A stretch of 64,000 bases of DNA from Shewanella violacea DSS12 (GTDB lineage Bacteria; Pseudomonadota; Gammaproteobacteria; Enterobacterales; Shewanellaceae), in contig NC_014012.1 of assembly GCF_000091325.1 (NCBI RefSeq), positions 4,051,685 through 4,115,684 of the forward strand, written 5' to 3'. The notes under the pieces are model-generated. The model made no database searches. It had not been told where the DNA came from and worked only from the letters and a program-made list of their open reading frames with translations. Position 1 is the first letter of the stretch. Every line of letters begins with the position of its first letter. The position numbers were made by a program, and so were the translations under genes. Shown here piece after piece: positions 36,118 through 45,779 of this stretch.

Positions 36118-38315
36118 ATGCTGCAGCCTAAAACCTTGTCTTTGAGTCTAATTTCGACCGCTTTACTTACCGCCCTATCCGCTCCGGCTTTTGCACAAGA
36201 AGCCAAAGAGATTTCGACTATAACTCCTATAGAGCAGATCAGCATCTTCGGTAAGAATAACCCACTCAATACTGTGCCGGGTAGCGCCCATCTCATCGAC
36301 GAGGCCCAATTAGATGCCTTCAAGTATTCAGACATCATGCGCACACTCGCTAGCGTTCCTGGCGTGTATATACAGGAGGAAGACGGCTACGGTTTAAGAC
36401 CAAATATAGGTATGCGCGGCACGGGTCAAAACCGCAGTGAGAAGATCACCATAATGGAAGATGGTGTGCTTGCAGCTCCAGCCCCCTACGCCTCTCCTGC
36501 CGCTTACTACTTCCCAACTTCTGGCAGAATGGAATCTATCGAGATCCTTAAAGGCAGCTCGACAGTTAAATATGGGCCGCGCACCACAGGCGGCGTGATC
36601 AACCTGATTTCACGTCAGATCCCCGAAGAGAATTTAGCCGGTAAACTGGATATGGCCGCCGGCCAAGATGGTTTCGGTAAGCTGCATGCCTATGCAGGCG
36701 GTCAAGGTGAGCGTGTCGGTGGTGTTATAGATATCTATCGCTATCAGGCCGATGGCTTCAGAGATATCAATGGTGTCAGTGGTGATAGCGGGTTTAAGAA
36801 AAATGATGCCATGGCTAAGATCAGTATTCGCTCGGCTGAAGATGCAAAATTTGACCAAGTAGTGGAAGTTAAGCTTAAACATGCAGATGAAACCTCAAAT
36901 GAGACCTATATGGGACTCACAGATGCAGATTTTGCGGCTAACCCATATAGCCGTTACTCGGCATCACAAAAAGATGTGATGGACACTGAGCACACCCAGA
37001 TCCAGATTAATCACATCATAGACTTCAGCGATAACCTGACCTTAGGAACTACGGTTTACCATAACGACTTTAAGCGTAACTGGTATAAGACCAGTAAGGT
37101 CGATGGCAAAAGCATCAGTAGTGAAGGGACTCAAAAAGCGGCAGATTTCGACAAGGATCCAACATCAGGCGATCTTGAAGTCGACGTTAAGGCCAATAAC
37201 CGTGCCTACATCTCTCAAGGAGTTCAAACAGAACTGAACTGGTACTTAGATAACCATGACTTGTCTTTCGGTGCCCGCTACCATGAAGACGAGATGGATA
37301 GATACCAGTGGCTAGATACCTATTCTATGGGTTCAGATCAGGTCATGATTTTGACCCAAGCTGGCGTACCTGGTACCGACTCCAACCGCGTCGATAGCGC
37401 CAAAGCCTTAGCCCTATACGTTCAAGATAAGATTCAATTCGGCGACTTCAACATCACTGCGGGCCTGCGTTATGAAGACGTCACAACCAGACGTATCGAC
37501 TGGGGTAAATCAAATACTGGCCGAGATGGTGAACCAAACAAAGATATCAGTAACAGCTTCTCGGCCTGGTTGCCATCTCTGTCTGCAACCTACCAGCTAA
37601 CAGCGAATGGTTAGTCTTAGCCGGGGTGCAGAAAGGCTTTGCACCTGCCGCACCGGGCAACGCCGATCGCCAGGAGGAAGAAAGCTGGAACTATGAAGCG
37701 GGTGCTCGCTATAACCTTGGTGCACTAACTTCTGAAGCCATCTTCTTCTATAGTGATTACAGTAACATGCACGGTAACTGCACAGCAGCACAAGGCTGTG
37801 ACGACGATAACATAGGTGATCAATACAACGGCGGTGAAGTCGATGTTAAAGGGCTAGAATTTAGCTTGGCCTATAACTTCAACAAAGATGGTGACATCCA
37901 CTTTCCAGTGAAACTCGCCTACACCTACACCAGCGCCGAATTTGCTAATAATTTCGAATCGGATTTCAAGCCATGGGGGGATGTTGTTAAAGGTGACAAA
38001 CTACCATACCTGCCTGAAAACATGTTATTTGCATCGGCTGGCGTCAAAGCCGACAGCTGGCAGCTGACATTGGCGGCACGTTATACCGATGAGGTAAGAA
38101 CCGTCGCCGGCCAAGACGAGATAGCGCAAGAAAACCTTATCGAAGCCAGAACCATAGTCGACCTATCGGGACGTTATTTCATCTCTGATGTACAAGAGGT
38201 GTACCTAACCGCAGAAAACCTATTCGACACTGAGTATGTGACCACCAAGATCCACGGTTCAAACTTTGCGGGTAAGCCGATGACAGTCACAATCGGTTAC
38301 TCCTACAAATTTTAA
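36118..38315 (+). pseudogene. Frameshifted FecA-like TonB-dependent siderophore receptor
   Basis: An outer-membrane iron(III)-chelate receptor split by one frameshift. The first part (498 codons from ATG 36118, GGAG five bases before) has a signal peptide ending AFAQ, a plug domain (MRTLASVPGVYIQEEDGYG, LRPNIGMRGTGQNRSEK, PAPYASPAAYYFP, TGGVINLISRQIP) and half of the barrel. It stops at 37612-37614. The second part continues in another frame as SEWLVLAGVQKGFAP and runs to the C-terminal FAGKPMTVTIGYSYKF, the proper end of a beta-barrel. Loss of one base near 37598-37604 explains the break. The plug resembles FecA (ferric dicitrate). Everything else is intact, so it is a very recent mutation, or a sequencing error. 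Confidence 0.88.
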
Positions 38316-38440
38316 TCACATTGATTGGTCTATATCCATATGATTTATAATGGATATATATTAGACACGATTCGTATATATACGATAATTGTGTGAATAT
38401 CGATATTCAATGCCGAAATCGATAAAAATTTACACTTAAA

Positions 38441-38467
38441 AAAAAGGTGAGCCATTGGCTCACCTTT
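38441..38467. terminator. Hairpin between the receptor gene and the porin gene
   Basis: GGTGAGCCA and TGGCTCACC form a 9-bp stem flanked by AAAAA and TTT. The T-run is better on the minus strand, but by position it most likely ends the receptor transcript. Confidence 0.65.
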
Positions 38468-38582
38468 CCTGCCTCTATTATTTTTATCAGACTAATTTTA
38501 AAGACAAATATACTCCATAGAAAATTCTCCCCCTGCAAACACCAGCTATTAACTTGTTACATCTACTGATGCACATTGAAAA

Positions 38583-38601
38583 GCAAATGATAATAATTTG
38601 C
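38583..38601. promoter_or_regulatory. Fur box upstream of the porin/FMN/PepSY genes
   Basis: GCAAATGATAATAATTTGC matches 14 of 19 positions of the Fur consensus, with the core AATGATAAT intact. It is 67-85 bases upstream of the porin start, so the porin and the genes behind it are probably repressed by iron. Confidence 0.7.
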
Positions 38602-38667
38602 ATTATTGAAACCAGTTAAATAGAATCCACCCAAACTTAATAACCCTTGAATAACATAGGGAAGAGA

Positions 38668-39855
38668 ATGATGATGAAAAAAACCATAATAGCTAGCGCT
38701 TTGTTCGGCATTTTAGCCTCTCAGACTGCATTTGCATCTGATGAGACTCAAGAGCTACGTAAAGTCATTGAACAACAACAGAAAGTACTAAAAGATCTTG
38801 AAAAGCGTCTCGATGCCACAGAGAAGCGCGTCGAAAAGACAGCTGACGTAGTAGAAGCGACAGCCGAGTCTAAGAGTGCAACTACTCTTGGTGGTTATGG
38901 TGAACTTCACTATAACAACATCACTAATAACGCTACTGGTAAAGATAAGCAGACTGTCGACTTCCACCGTTTCGTGCTTTTCGTCGGCCATGAGTTCAGC
39001 GAAAGCACACGCTTCTTCTCAGAGCTTGAAGTTGAACACTCTATTTCCGGTGACGGCAAGAAAGGTGAAGTAGAACTAGAGCAGGCTTACATCGAGCATG
39101 ATTTCAACGAGATGCTAACCGGTAAAGCGGGTCTATTCCTAATGCCAGTGGGTATCATCAACGAGACTCACGAGCCAACAAGCTTCTACGGTGTTGAGCG
39201 TAACCCTGTTGAGAAGAACATCATCCCTGCAACTTGGTGGGAAGCTGGTGCTGCACTTAATGTTAAAGCCGCTCCAGGCCTAGCATTCGACGGTACTATA
39301 ACTAGTGGTCTTGAAGTTGCAACTGAAGGCAGCAAAGCCTACAACATTCGCAGCGGTCGCCAAAAAGTATCTAAGGCAAATGCTTCCGATCTAGCCTACA
39401 CAGCACGCGTAAAATACACAGCTGTTCCTGGTCTAGAGCTAGCGGCTACAGCCCAATATCAGGCTGACTTGACTCAAGGCGCTGGCAGTGTTGACACTGC
39501 TTCAGCAACCCTACTTACAGCCCATGTTATCTACAGCATTCAAAACTTTACTGTTAAAGCCCTGTATGCTCAGTGGGATATCGACGGTAATGAAGCTGAA
39601 ATGTTAGGTCGTGATGAGCAAAATGGTTGGTACATAGAGCCAGGCTACCGCTTCAACGAAAGCTTCGGCATCTTCGCCCGTTACAACGAGTATGACAACG
39701 AAGCTGGTAACAGCAACGACACTGAGATCACTCAGACTAATGTCGGTGTGAACTACTGGTTACACGAAAACGTCGTATTCAAGGCTGACTACGAGAAAGT
39801 TGGCGGCGCTAAAGATTCTGATGGCTTCAACCTAGGTGTTGGCTACCAGTTCTAA
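38668..39855 (+). CDS. Outer-membrane porin with N-terminal coiled coil, probably iron-regulated
   Basis: About 395 residues. Signal peptide (MKKTIIASALFGILASQTAFA), then a coiled-coil segment (about 25-65: ELRKVIEQQQKVLKDLEKRL) as in trimeric porins that anchor to peptidoglycan. A beta-barrel follows, from GGYGELHYNN to the terminal Phe in GFNLGVGYQF. It is porin-like (phosphate-selective or OprO/OprP-like families are nearest in style); the substrate is unknown. Three ATGs in a row (38668, 38671, 38674) make the start uncertain; AGGGAAGAG precedes them. Regular codon use suggests high expression. A Fur box upstream and iron-linked genes downstream suggest a role under iron limitation. Confidence 0.85.
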   Translation: MMMKKTIIASALFGILASQTAFASDETQELRKVIEQQQKVLKDLEKRLDATEKRVEKTADVVEATAESKSATTLGGYGELHYNNITNNATGKDKQTVDFHRFVLFVGHEFSESTRFFSELEVEHSISGDGKKGEVELEQAYIEHDFNEMLTGKAGLFLMPVGIINETHEPTSFYGVERNPVEKNIIPATWWEAGAALNVKAAPGLAFDGTITSGLEVATEGSKAYNIRSGRQKVSKANASDLAYTARVKYTAVPGLELAATAQYQADLTQGAGSVDTASATLLTAHVIYSIQNFTVKALYAQWDIDGNEAEMLGRDEQNGWYIEPGYRFNESFGIFARYNEYDNEAGNSNDTEITQTNVGVNYWLHENVVFKADYEKVGGAKDSDGFNLGVGYQF

Positions 39856-39896
39856 TTAGCACTAAGCTAAGCACTCATTAGTCAATGAGCACAATA

Positions 39897-39922
39897 ATGA
39901 GTGCCCTTTATCGGGCACTCAT
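39897..39922 (+). terminator. Hairpin after the porin gene (partial terminator)
   Basis: ATGAGTGCCC and GGGCACTCAT form a perfect 10-bp stem with a 6-base loop, followed by CTATATTT. It lies before the FMN-binding protein gene and may reduce readthrough from the porin. Confidence 0.65.
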
Positions 39923-39976
39923 CTATATTTAACTAGCCAACTCGCCATTCCACCTCTTTGCGCATCCGAGTCTATT

Positions 39977-40507
39977 ATGAAGTTGACCCCTCTTTGCATC
40001 TTAGCTTGCACATTCATTTTTAACTTAGCCTTCAGTCAATCGACTCTAGCTCGTGGGGTTTATCAAGAACCTCAAGACTTCATCAGCCAGGCCTTCAATG
40101 CTCCGGCTCCCAAGGCTAAAGTTTTCTGGATTGACGATGAGGCACAAGCTGTCATCGAAGAGATCTTATCCCATAGATTCAAGAAGATGCGCTTAAGGTA
40201 TTGGCAGCAAGAGTCTGAAACTATTTGGATTTTAGAAGAAATAGGTAAAGAGTCTCCCATAACCGTCGCCATTCATATTAAAGATCAGGCCATTGCCCAA
40301 ACTAAGGTGCTGGTTTATAGAGAGAGCCGAGGCGATGAAGTCAGGCATGATTTCTTTACTGATCAGTTTAAATCGGCCAAACTAAAGAACGATCTAAAGC
40401 TAGATCAGCATATAGATGGCATCACAGGTGCAACCCTGTCGGTCAGAGCGTTAACTAAATTATCCCGCATAGCATTATGGTTAGATGCCCACGTCACGAA
40501 AAGTTAA
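39977..40507 (+). CDS. Exported FMN-binding domain protein
   Basis: 176 residues. The signal peptide is about 1-25 (ending TLARG). HIDGITGATLSVRAL (about 145-159) holds the D-G-x-T-G-A-T motif, where the Thr receives covalently bound FMN in NqrC/RnfG-type domains. The position near the C-terminus is typical. Likely a periplasmic electron carrier. It lies between a Fur-box porin and a PepSY protein; such triplets are often associated with reduction of ferric siderophores, which is inference here. Confidence 0.82.
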   Translation: MKLTPLCILACTFIFNLAFSQSTLARGVYQEPQDFISQAFNAPAPKAKVFWIDDEAQAVIEEILSHRFKKMRLRYWQQESETIWILEEIGKESPITVAIHIKDQAIAQTKVLVYRESRGDEVRHDFFTDQFKSAKLKNDLKLDQHIDGITGATLSVRALTKLSRIALWLDAHVTKS

Positions 40508-40561
40508 GCCTGACACTTAACTGTGGTGCTGGAGGCAGGACAAACGATTAAGACAATAAGA

Positions 40562-41386
40562 ATGACTCAAAAGCATCACAACACGCGAACCTATTCACCA
40601 CATAAAATCCGCAGCCAAGGGCTAGGAAAAAAGTTAGCCAAACAGCTTCGGCCTTGGCACCGCCGACTCGGTATATTCTGCGCCCTGTTCATCATGCTGA
40701 TGGCCATTACCGGAGTTGTGATCAATCATAGCAATCATCTATCTATAGATTCTGCCCCCGTTCAGCAAGCTTGGCTACTGGACTATTATGGCATCACTCC
40801 ACCGAGCAAACTTGCCATCTACCAAACCCAGCCACTCAGCCTTGCCAGTTCAGATAACTTAGTCTGGGTCCAACATAAGCAGGCTGTGGAAGCCGACTCT
40901 GAAATTAAGGGTATGCTCGCCTTAGACAATATGCTTATAGCCGTAGACACAGGCCATCTCTATATCTTGTCCCAAGATGGCGATCTTATGGAGAAGCAAG
41001 ATGCCTCCATGGGCTTACCCAGAGACATACAGGAAATTGGTTACGACGGTCAAATCTGGTTAAAAGCCCAAGACGGCTATTTTATGGCAGATGACCAGCT
41101 TATCGAGTGGACCAAGGCCATGCCATTTTCCCCGATTCCCTGGGCTGTCCCCCTTCAGACTGATACAGCTCAAACTGAAGCGGCTGCTATCTCCTTACTG
41201 GCACGCTCTAGTCATCTCACCTGGGAACGTGTCCTGCTAGATGTACACAGCGGGCGCTTCTTCGGCTCACTGGGGCCTTGGTTTATGGATCTGGTGGCCC
41301 TGTCGTTGATCATCATGGCGATATCAGGCATATACCTATGGCAACAAGGCCGGCCAAAAAAGAAGAATCGAATTTCAAGCAACTAA
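40562..41386 (+). CDS. PepSY-associated transmembrane protein
   Basis: About 274 residues. Two membrane helices (LGIFCALFIMLMAITGVVI near the N-terminus, and FMDLVALSLIIMAISGIYL near the C-terminus) flank a periplasmic domain of about 190 residues. RPWHRRLGIFCALF is the typical PepSY-TM start. Such proteins often work with siderophore reduction or uptake. Start uncertain: an in-frame GTG at 40523 is also possible, and GGAGG lies near 40531. It follows the FMN-binding gene closely. A 14-bp repeat straddles its stop codon. Confidence 0.78.
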   Translation: MTQKHHNTRTYSPHKIRSQGLGKKLAKQLRPWHRRLGIFCALFIMLMAITGVVINHSNHLSIDSAPVQQAWLLDYYGITPPSKLAIYQTQPLSLASSDNLVWVQHKQAVEADSEIKGMLALDNMLIAVDTGHLYILSQDGDLMEKQDASMGLPRDIQEIGYDGQIWLKAQDGYFMADDQLIEWTKAMPFSPIPWAVPLQTDTAQTEAAAISLLARSSHLTWERVLLDVHSGRFFGSLGPWFMDLVALSLIIMAISGIYLWQQGRPKKKNRISSN

Positions 41387-41407
41387 TTCCAAGCAACTAA
41401 TTCCAAG
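41377..41407. repeat. Two tandem copies of AAGCAACTAATTCC across the PepSY stop codon
   Basis: AAGCAACTAATTCC is repeated exactly (41377-41390 and 41391-41404), then AAG. The first copy contains the last codons and the stop. Confidence 0.9.
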
Positions 41408-41432
41408 CCCTTTATAGATATTCTACAGATAT

Positions 41433-41471
41433 AAAAATGCCGAAAATGTGACAAACATTTTCGGCATTTTT
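41433..41471. terminator. Bidirectional terminator between the PepSY gene and the porin gene
   Basis: AAAATGCCGAAAATG and CATTTTCGGCATTTTT form a long stem flanked by A- and T-runs. It can serve both convergent genes. Confidence 0.92.
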
Positions 41472-41519
41472 GATAGGCTTACAAGCCCAGGTTAACTTGT
41501 GGATTCACAAGATACGTAT

Positions 41520-42728
41520 CTACAGAGTGTATCTGATACCTATGGCTACGCCATCATCTTCTGAAATAGACATTCTAGCCTCTTGTTCCTTATCTGCACT
41601 GGTAAAGTTGCTGTAATCTTTACGTGCTTCGACATACAGAACCGTGCTCGAATCCCAAACATAGTGCAGGCCAACTACAACGAACTGACGCTTAAATACA
41701 TCCTTAGGATCTGCGCTATTTGGCTGAATAACATAATCGCTACCCGCATCTAAGACGTTATAAGAGATGAATGTACGTAGACCGTTATCATATTTATATG
41801 AGAACAAAGACTCGATACCGTAAGAGTCCTTGATAAGACGGCCTAAGTTATCTGTATCGTGGTTTTCATTCTTATTGAAGTTGGCAGCGGCATAGAAACC
41901 TTCAGTATCGAAGCCGCCCCAGGTAGCACCAACCCCATAAATAAGATCGGTTGCAGTAATTTTATCACCGGTATGAAAACTCACGTCAAACTCACCGCGA
42001 TTAATACCTGCGGTTAATGTAAGCATATCTGTTGCCTGATATGTGATAGAACCACCGTAGGTGTAATCATAATTCACCTCTTGGGACTCTTCACTAGCAT
42101 TCCAACGTGCTTCACAATCTGTGCCCAGGCCCATTGCTGGCTCACAGGTATAGAAGGTGTCATGCTTAAGTTGAGCTTGAATTGCGAAACTCACATCACC
42201 AAAACTATTACGGTATTGAACGACTTTATCGCCACGACCCGTACCATTTACTGCACCATCGGCCTTGTTATAGGTATAGACACCTGCGGCGTTACCATCC
42301 CAGACGAAGCCATAGTTGGTGTTATAAACGACGTCATACCAAGCGCCCCACTGTTTACCTATGCTTAATGTACCGTATTTGTCGTGACCAATACCGACAT
42401 AACCAAGACGATTATTTAAAAAGTCTCCGCTCTTAGACTCGAAATTACTTTCACTGCTATACACAATCTCACTGTTACCGAATGGATTAACACCCCACTC
42501 CAGCTTAGTGAATGCTTTCCAACCATCACTCATTTCGCGAGTGAAACCAAAGTTAATGCGTGAAGCTCCGTTCACGACTTCTGTCGCTCCTTGGGTGTTG
42601 ATGACACGAGCATCAACGAATCCACCAATCTCCACTGCGTTCTTGTCATCTTTATAAATTTCGATGGCCGCTACTGAAGGGGCAAATATGACGGCAGATA
42701 AAGCCGATGCTAGTAATGTTTTTTTCAT
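41520..42728 (-). CDS. General outer-membrane porin (OmpC/Porin_4 type)
   Basis: 402 residues. Signal peptide MKKTLLASALSAVIFAPSVAA, then a beta-barrel rich in aromatic and Gly alternation: VEIGGFVDARV, SRINFGFTREMSDGWKAFTKLEWGVNPFG, RLGYVGIGHDKYGTLSIGKQWGAWYD. Such TLSIGKQ segments are typical of trimeric enterobacterial-type porins. It ends GIRYTL, with Leu where most barrels have Phe. It likely lets small hydrophilic solutes through the outer membrane. Two Cys residues (CEPAMGLGTDCEA) could form a disulfide in an extracellular loop. Single gene. Confidence 0.87.
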   Translation of the reverse strand: MKKTLLASALSAVIFAPSVAAIEIYKDDKNAVEIGGFVDARVINTQGATEVVNGASRINFGFTREMSDGWKAFTKLEWGVNPFGNSEIVYSSESNFESKSGDFLNNRLGYVGIGHDKYGTLSIGKQWGAWYDVVYNTNYGFVWDGNAAGVYTYNKADGAVNGTGRGDKVVQYRNSFGDVSFAIQAQLKHDTFYTCEPAMGLGTDCEARWNASEESQEVNYDYTYGGSITYQATDMLTLTAGINRGEFDVSFHTGDKITATDLIYGVGATWGGFDTEGFYAAANFNKNENHDTDNLGRLIKDSYGIESLFSYKYDNGLRTFISYNVLDAGSDYVIQPNSADPKDVFKRQFVVVGLHYVWDSSTVLYVEARKDYSNFTSADKEQEARMSISEDDGVAIGIRYTL

Positions 42729-43326
42729 GTGACGCCTAATCTATATGGTTTATTACGCTATAAGTCGTGAGACTAACAAAATATTAGCCTTCTCTCAAAG
42801 ACCATTAACAGCTAAACACATACTTTTATCGTTTATTTTGATCTTGCTCAACACAAATCCAGCAATTAAGCATATAACCTAGCTTTGCAGCGAAGCTGAT
42901 CACACTTTATTTTAAGATCATTTGGTATTGGATGGGGTGCTTGGAGGCTAAGTTTAGCTTTCGAGCATAATTGGTGAGAGGCTTAATGAAAAACCAATAG
43001 AATCATTCTCTAATGGGTATTTAAACGTATTATTACACCCTAGATCTATTTGAATTTATCACCAGACCTAAGTGCTGGGCATGGATGCCATAGAGCGGAA
43101 ATGCCATTCAAGGGCCCAGCCGCATCTAGACTGGGTCATTTGTAACAAGCTTATTTGAGCAATTAATCTTATTGAAAAATAAAATGGGATTTTGAGACGA
43201 ACCTAATTGGCCGCCCCCTTGCATCGACTTCGAATGAAGCTAGGGGTCTTGGACAAGATGATGCTAATGCCTTATGCAACTAAGCAAACATCAACACCAG
43301 CCAAGATACCAAGTTGAAAATACTGA

Positions 43327-43352
43327 GAGGGCTTGTTATTCCACAAGCCCTC
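43327..43352 (-). terminator. Hairpin beyond mrcB
   Basis: GAGGGCTTGT and ACAAGCCCTC form a perfect 10-bp stem with a 6-base loop. The T-run on the minus strand is weak (TCAGTATTTTC). Confidence 0.65.
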
Positions 43353-43360
43353 CTTGCCAA

Positions 43361-43380
43361 CTAATACCACTTGGTATAAT
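43361..43380. repeat. TACCA-TGGTA palindromic element (copy 1)
   Basis: TAATACCACTTGGTATAATT contains TACCA and TGGTA around CT. A related AATACCAATCGGTATAACTT lies at 49252-49271. Both sit just 3' of minus-strand genes. Confidence 0.45.
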
Positions 43381-43388
43381 TAGCTAGA

Positions 43389-45734
43389 TCAACCACCAGT
43401 TAGCTTCTGCCACCAAGACAAGGGTTCACCACAGTTTATGGCAGGATGATAGCTTGCAGCCAATGCGGGCAGTGCTATGGTGTTTGCACAGCCTGCTTCC
43501 ATGGCCTTACCTGTGGTTCTGTCGAAGTGTGCATTCACCACGCCATTGACAGGGGTACGTCTTAAGCTGATCGGCGGACGATTTTCGAGAAAGTTTTGGT
43601 AGACGGCCATGGCGCCGTTACTGCCGTAAAGGCCAGTCTTACCGTTATCGTCTCGTCCAACCCAAATTGCCGCCACATTACGTTCATCGAAACCGGCAAA
43701 CCAAGAGTCGCGAGAGTCGTTACTGGTACCTGTCTTACCCGCTAAAACTTTCCCTGGGAAGGCCTTACCAAGACGAGTTGCAGTGCCTGATTGCACCACT
43801 TGAGTCATGGCATATTGCACCAAGAAGTTTGTCGCGGGGTCCATCGCCTGACTCTGAGGAATATTTGATACAGGCAGTGGATTATTGTCCTTGTCTAAAA
43901 CCGCTGTGATGGAAGATAGTCGACGGTATCGACCATGATCGGCAATGGTTTGATAAACCTGAGCCACCATCAAGGGCGATCCATTAACCGCCCCAAGCAG
44001 CATAGAAGGATACTCAGAGATAGGCTCCCTCCACCCCGCCTTGTCTAAGGTTGTCGCCACACTACTGACTCCTATGGCCATGCCCAAGTTTACCGTAGGC
44101 ACATTCATCGACTTCTTCAAACCCGTAAGTAAGGGGACTTCACCGCTAAACTTTCTGGTTACATTCTGTGGCGACCAGGTTTTACCCTGACCATTTTTCA
44201 AGGTAATAGGCCGATCTTTCAGTGGCGTCGCCAGGTTATATTTATCACCTTGCATAAGCGCAGTACCATAGACAAAAGGCTTTATCAGGGAACCTATAGG
44301 ACGACGTATTTCAACGGCGCGGTTATAGCCCTTGTAGCCAGGAGACTTATCTCCCACCATGGCAGCAATGCCAGCAGAAGCCTTATCGGTCAGCACCATG
44401 CCTACCTGAAGCTGCTTAATATTCTTACCCAGTCGAGCCATCACCTTCTTGACCGATTTTTCAGCCGCTTCTTGAGCCATAGGATCCAGTGTGGTGTAAA
44501 CCTTAATTCCCGACTGCTTGAGTAAGGTATCTCCGAATCGTCTCGCCAGTTCGTGTTTCACCACGGCAAAGAAGGCGGGTAACTTTTGATGCACGGGTCT
44601 ATCTGATTTTCTCAATCCAAGAGGAGACTCGGCGGCCGCCTTGTATTGAGCCACAGAGATTTTCTCACCTTCCATTAAGAGTCTCAGCACCAGATCTCTG
44701 CGCTCCTGAACTCGCTCAGGATAACGCCAAGGATTGTAATAAGAAGGTCCCTTAATCACGGCCACTAAGAAGGCTTGTTGGGACAGAGTCAATTCGGCGA
44801 TAGGACGACCAAAATAAAACTGAGACGCTAGCCCCATGCCGTGTACGCCACGGGCCTTATCTTGACCCATGTACACTTCATTGAGATACGCTTCTAAGAT
44901 CTCATCTTTGCCGTAACGAAAATCTATGATCAGGGCCATCAAGGCTTCACGGGCCTTACGCACCAGTGAGCGCTTGCTGGACAGGAAGAAGTTTTTAGCC
45001 AGCTGCTGGGTCAGTGTCGAGCCCCCTTGCACAGTTCTTCCAGCGCTTATGTTAACCATCAAGGCTCGGAGAATAGCTAAAGGATTCACGCCGTGGTGTT
45101 CGTAGAAGCTTCTGTCTTCCACTAGAATCAGGGCTTCGATAATCGCTGGCGGCATCTTAGCGGCTTTCACAAACAGCCTGTCTTCACCATCACCTGTGAT
45201 GATGCGATCCAGTAATACAGGTTCGAGATGAAACACTGCCAGTTGACGATGATCTTCAGTTCTGACAACTGAATCCACACCTTGAGAGTCGAAGCTTATC
45301 ATCACTCTCTGCTCCGCCTGATCCCCTTGAGGATGCAGAAAAGGCCTACGCCAGAGATCGACTCTAGTCCTAGAAGCGGAAAACTCACCCACCTGTCTGG
45401 GGTTAGAAACCTTACGATAACCAAGTAACTTAAGTTCAGAGATCAATTGGCTATGACTGACTGCGGCGCCGGGATAAAGGGCCATGGAGCGACTGAATAC
45501 CTGAGCGGGAAGGTGCCATTTCTGCCCTTCGAATTTCCGCGCTATGATTTGATCCAGATAGATGCTGTAAATAGACACTGCAGCTATGGCAATAACACCT
45601 AGCTTCCAGCTGATAGACCAGACTTTACGCTTCCAACCAGGGGATACTTTTTTAGCTGAAGACTTTTTACGCGGCTTAGCTTTAGATGGTGCTTTCTTGG
45701 CACCTTGTTTAGATACTACTTTCTTTGTCATCAT
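43389..45734 (-). CDS. mrcB: Penicillin-binding protein 1B (transglycosylase/transpeptidase)
   Basis: A bifunctional class A PBP that polymerises lipid II and cross-links peptidoglycan at the inner membrane. About 781 residues. Lys-rich cytoplasmic tail, one membrane helix (about 42-60), a UB2H-like region, a GT51 transglycosylase domain with EDRSFYEHHGV and GGSTLTQQLAKN, then a transpeptidase domain with SxxK in PIGSLIKPF, SMN in KKSMNVPTV, and KTGTSND. The start is probably one of two adjacent ATGs (45734 or 45731) after CGGA; the frame to 45755 begins with TTG. Upstream is hrpB, as in E. coli, transcribed in the same direction with a 45-base gap. Confidence 0.95.
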   Translation of the reverse strand: MMTKKVVSKQGAKKAPSKAKPRKKSSAKKVSPGWKRKVWSISWKLGVIAIAAVSIYSIYLDQIIARKFEGQKWHLPAQVFSRSMALYPGAAVSHSQLISELKLLGYRKVSNPRQVGEFSASRTRVDLWRRPFLHPQGDQAEQRVMISFDSQGVDSVVRTEDHRQLAVFHLEPVLLDRIITGDGEDRLFVKAAKMPPAIIEALILVEDRSFYEHHGVNPLAILRALMVNISAGRTVQGGSTLTQQLAKNFFLSSKRSLVRKAREALMALIIDFRYGKDEILEAYLNEVYMGQDKARGVHGMGLASQFYFGRPIAELTLSQQAFLVAVIKGPSYYNPWRYPERVQERRDLVLRLLMEGEKISVAQYKAAAESPLGLRKSDRPVHQKLPAFFAVVKHELARRFGDTLLKQSGIKVYTTLDPMAQEAAEKSVKKVMARLGKNIKQLQVGMVLTDKASAGIAAMVGDKSPGYKGYNRAVEIRRPIGSLIKPFVYGTALMQGDKYNLATPLKDRPITLKNGQGKTWSPQNVTRKFSGEVPLLTGLKKSMNVPTVNLGMAIGVSSVATTLDKAGWREPISEYPSMLLGAVNGSPLMVAQVYQTIADHGRYRRLSSITAVLDKDNNPLPVSNIPQSQAMDPATNFLVQYAMTQVVQSGTATRLGKAFPGKVLAGKTGTSNDSRDSWFAGFDERNVAAIWVGRDDNGKTGLYGSNGAMAVYQNFLENRPPISLRRTPVNGVVNAHFDRTTGKAMEAGCANTIALPALAASYHPAINCGEPLSWWQKLTGG

Positions 45735-45779
45735 GATTCCGAAAAAAGGTTTCAATCCCCGGGAACTTAGCCCAGGGAA

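Larger units (their letters stand above)
38316..38667. other. 352-bp intergenic region with inverted repeats and a Fur box
   Basis: It contains a perfect 14-bp palindrome TCGTATATATACGA (38372-38385), a TATATCCAT/ATGGATATA inverted repeat at about 38331-38358, a terminator-like hairpin at 38441-38467 and a Fur box at 38583. I see no gene. Confidence 0.6.
42729..43388. other. 660-bp intergenic region between the porin and mrcB genes
   Basis: No gene is evident. The part near 42728 must hold the porin promoter. TGTGATCAGCTTCGCT on the minus strand (42889-42904) matches a CRP site at only 7 of 10 positions. Near the other end are the mrcB terminator-like hairpin and a TACCA-CT-TGGTA element. 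Confidence 0.5.
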
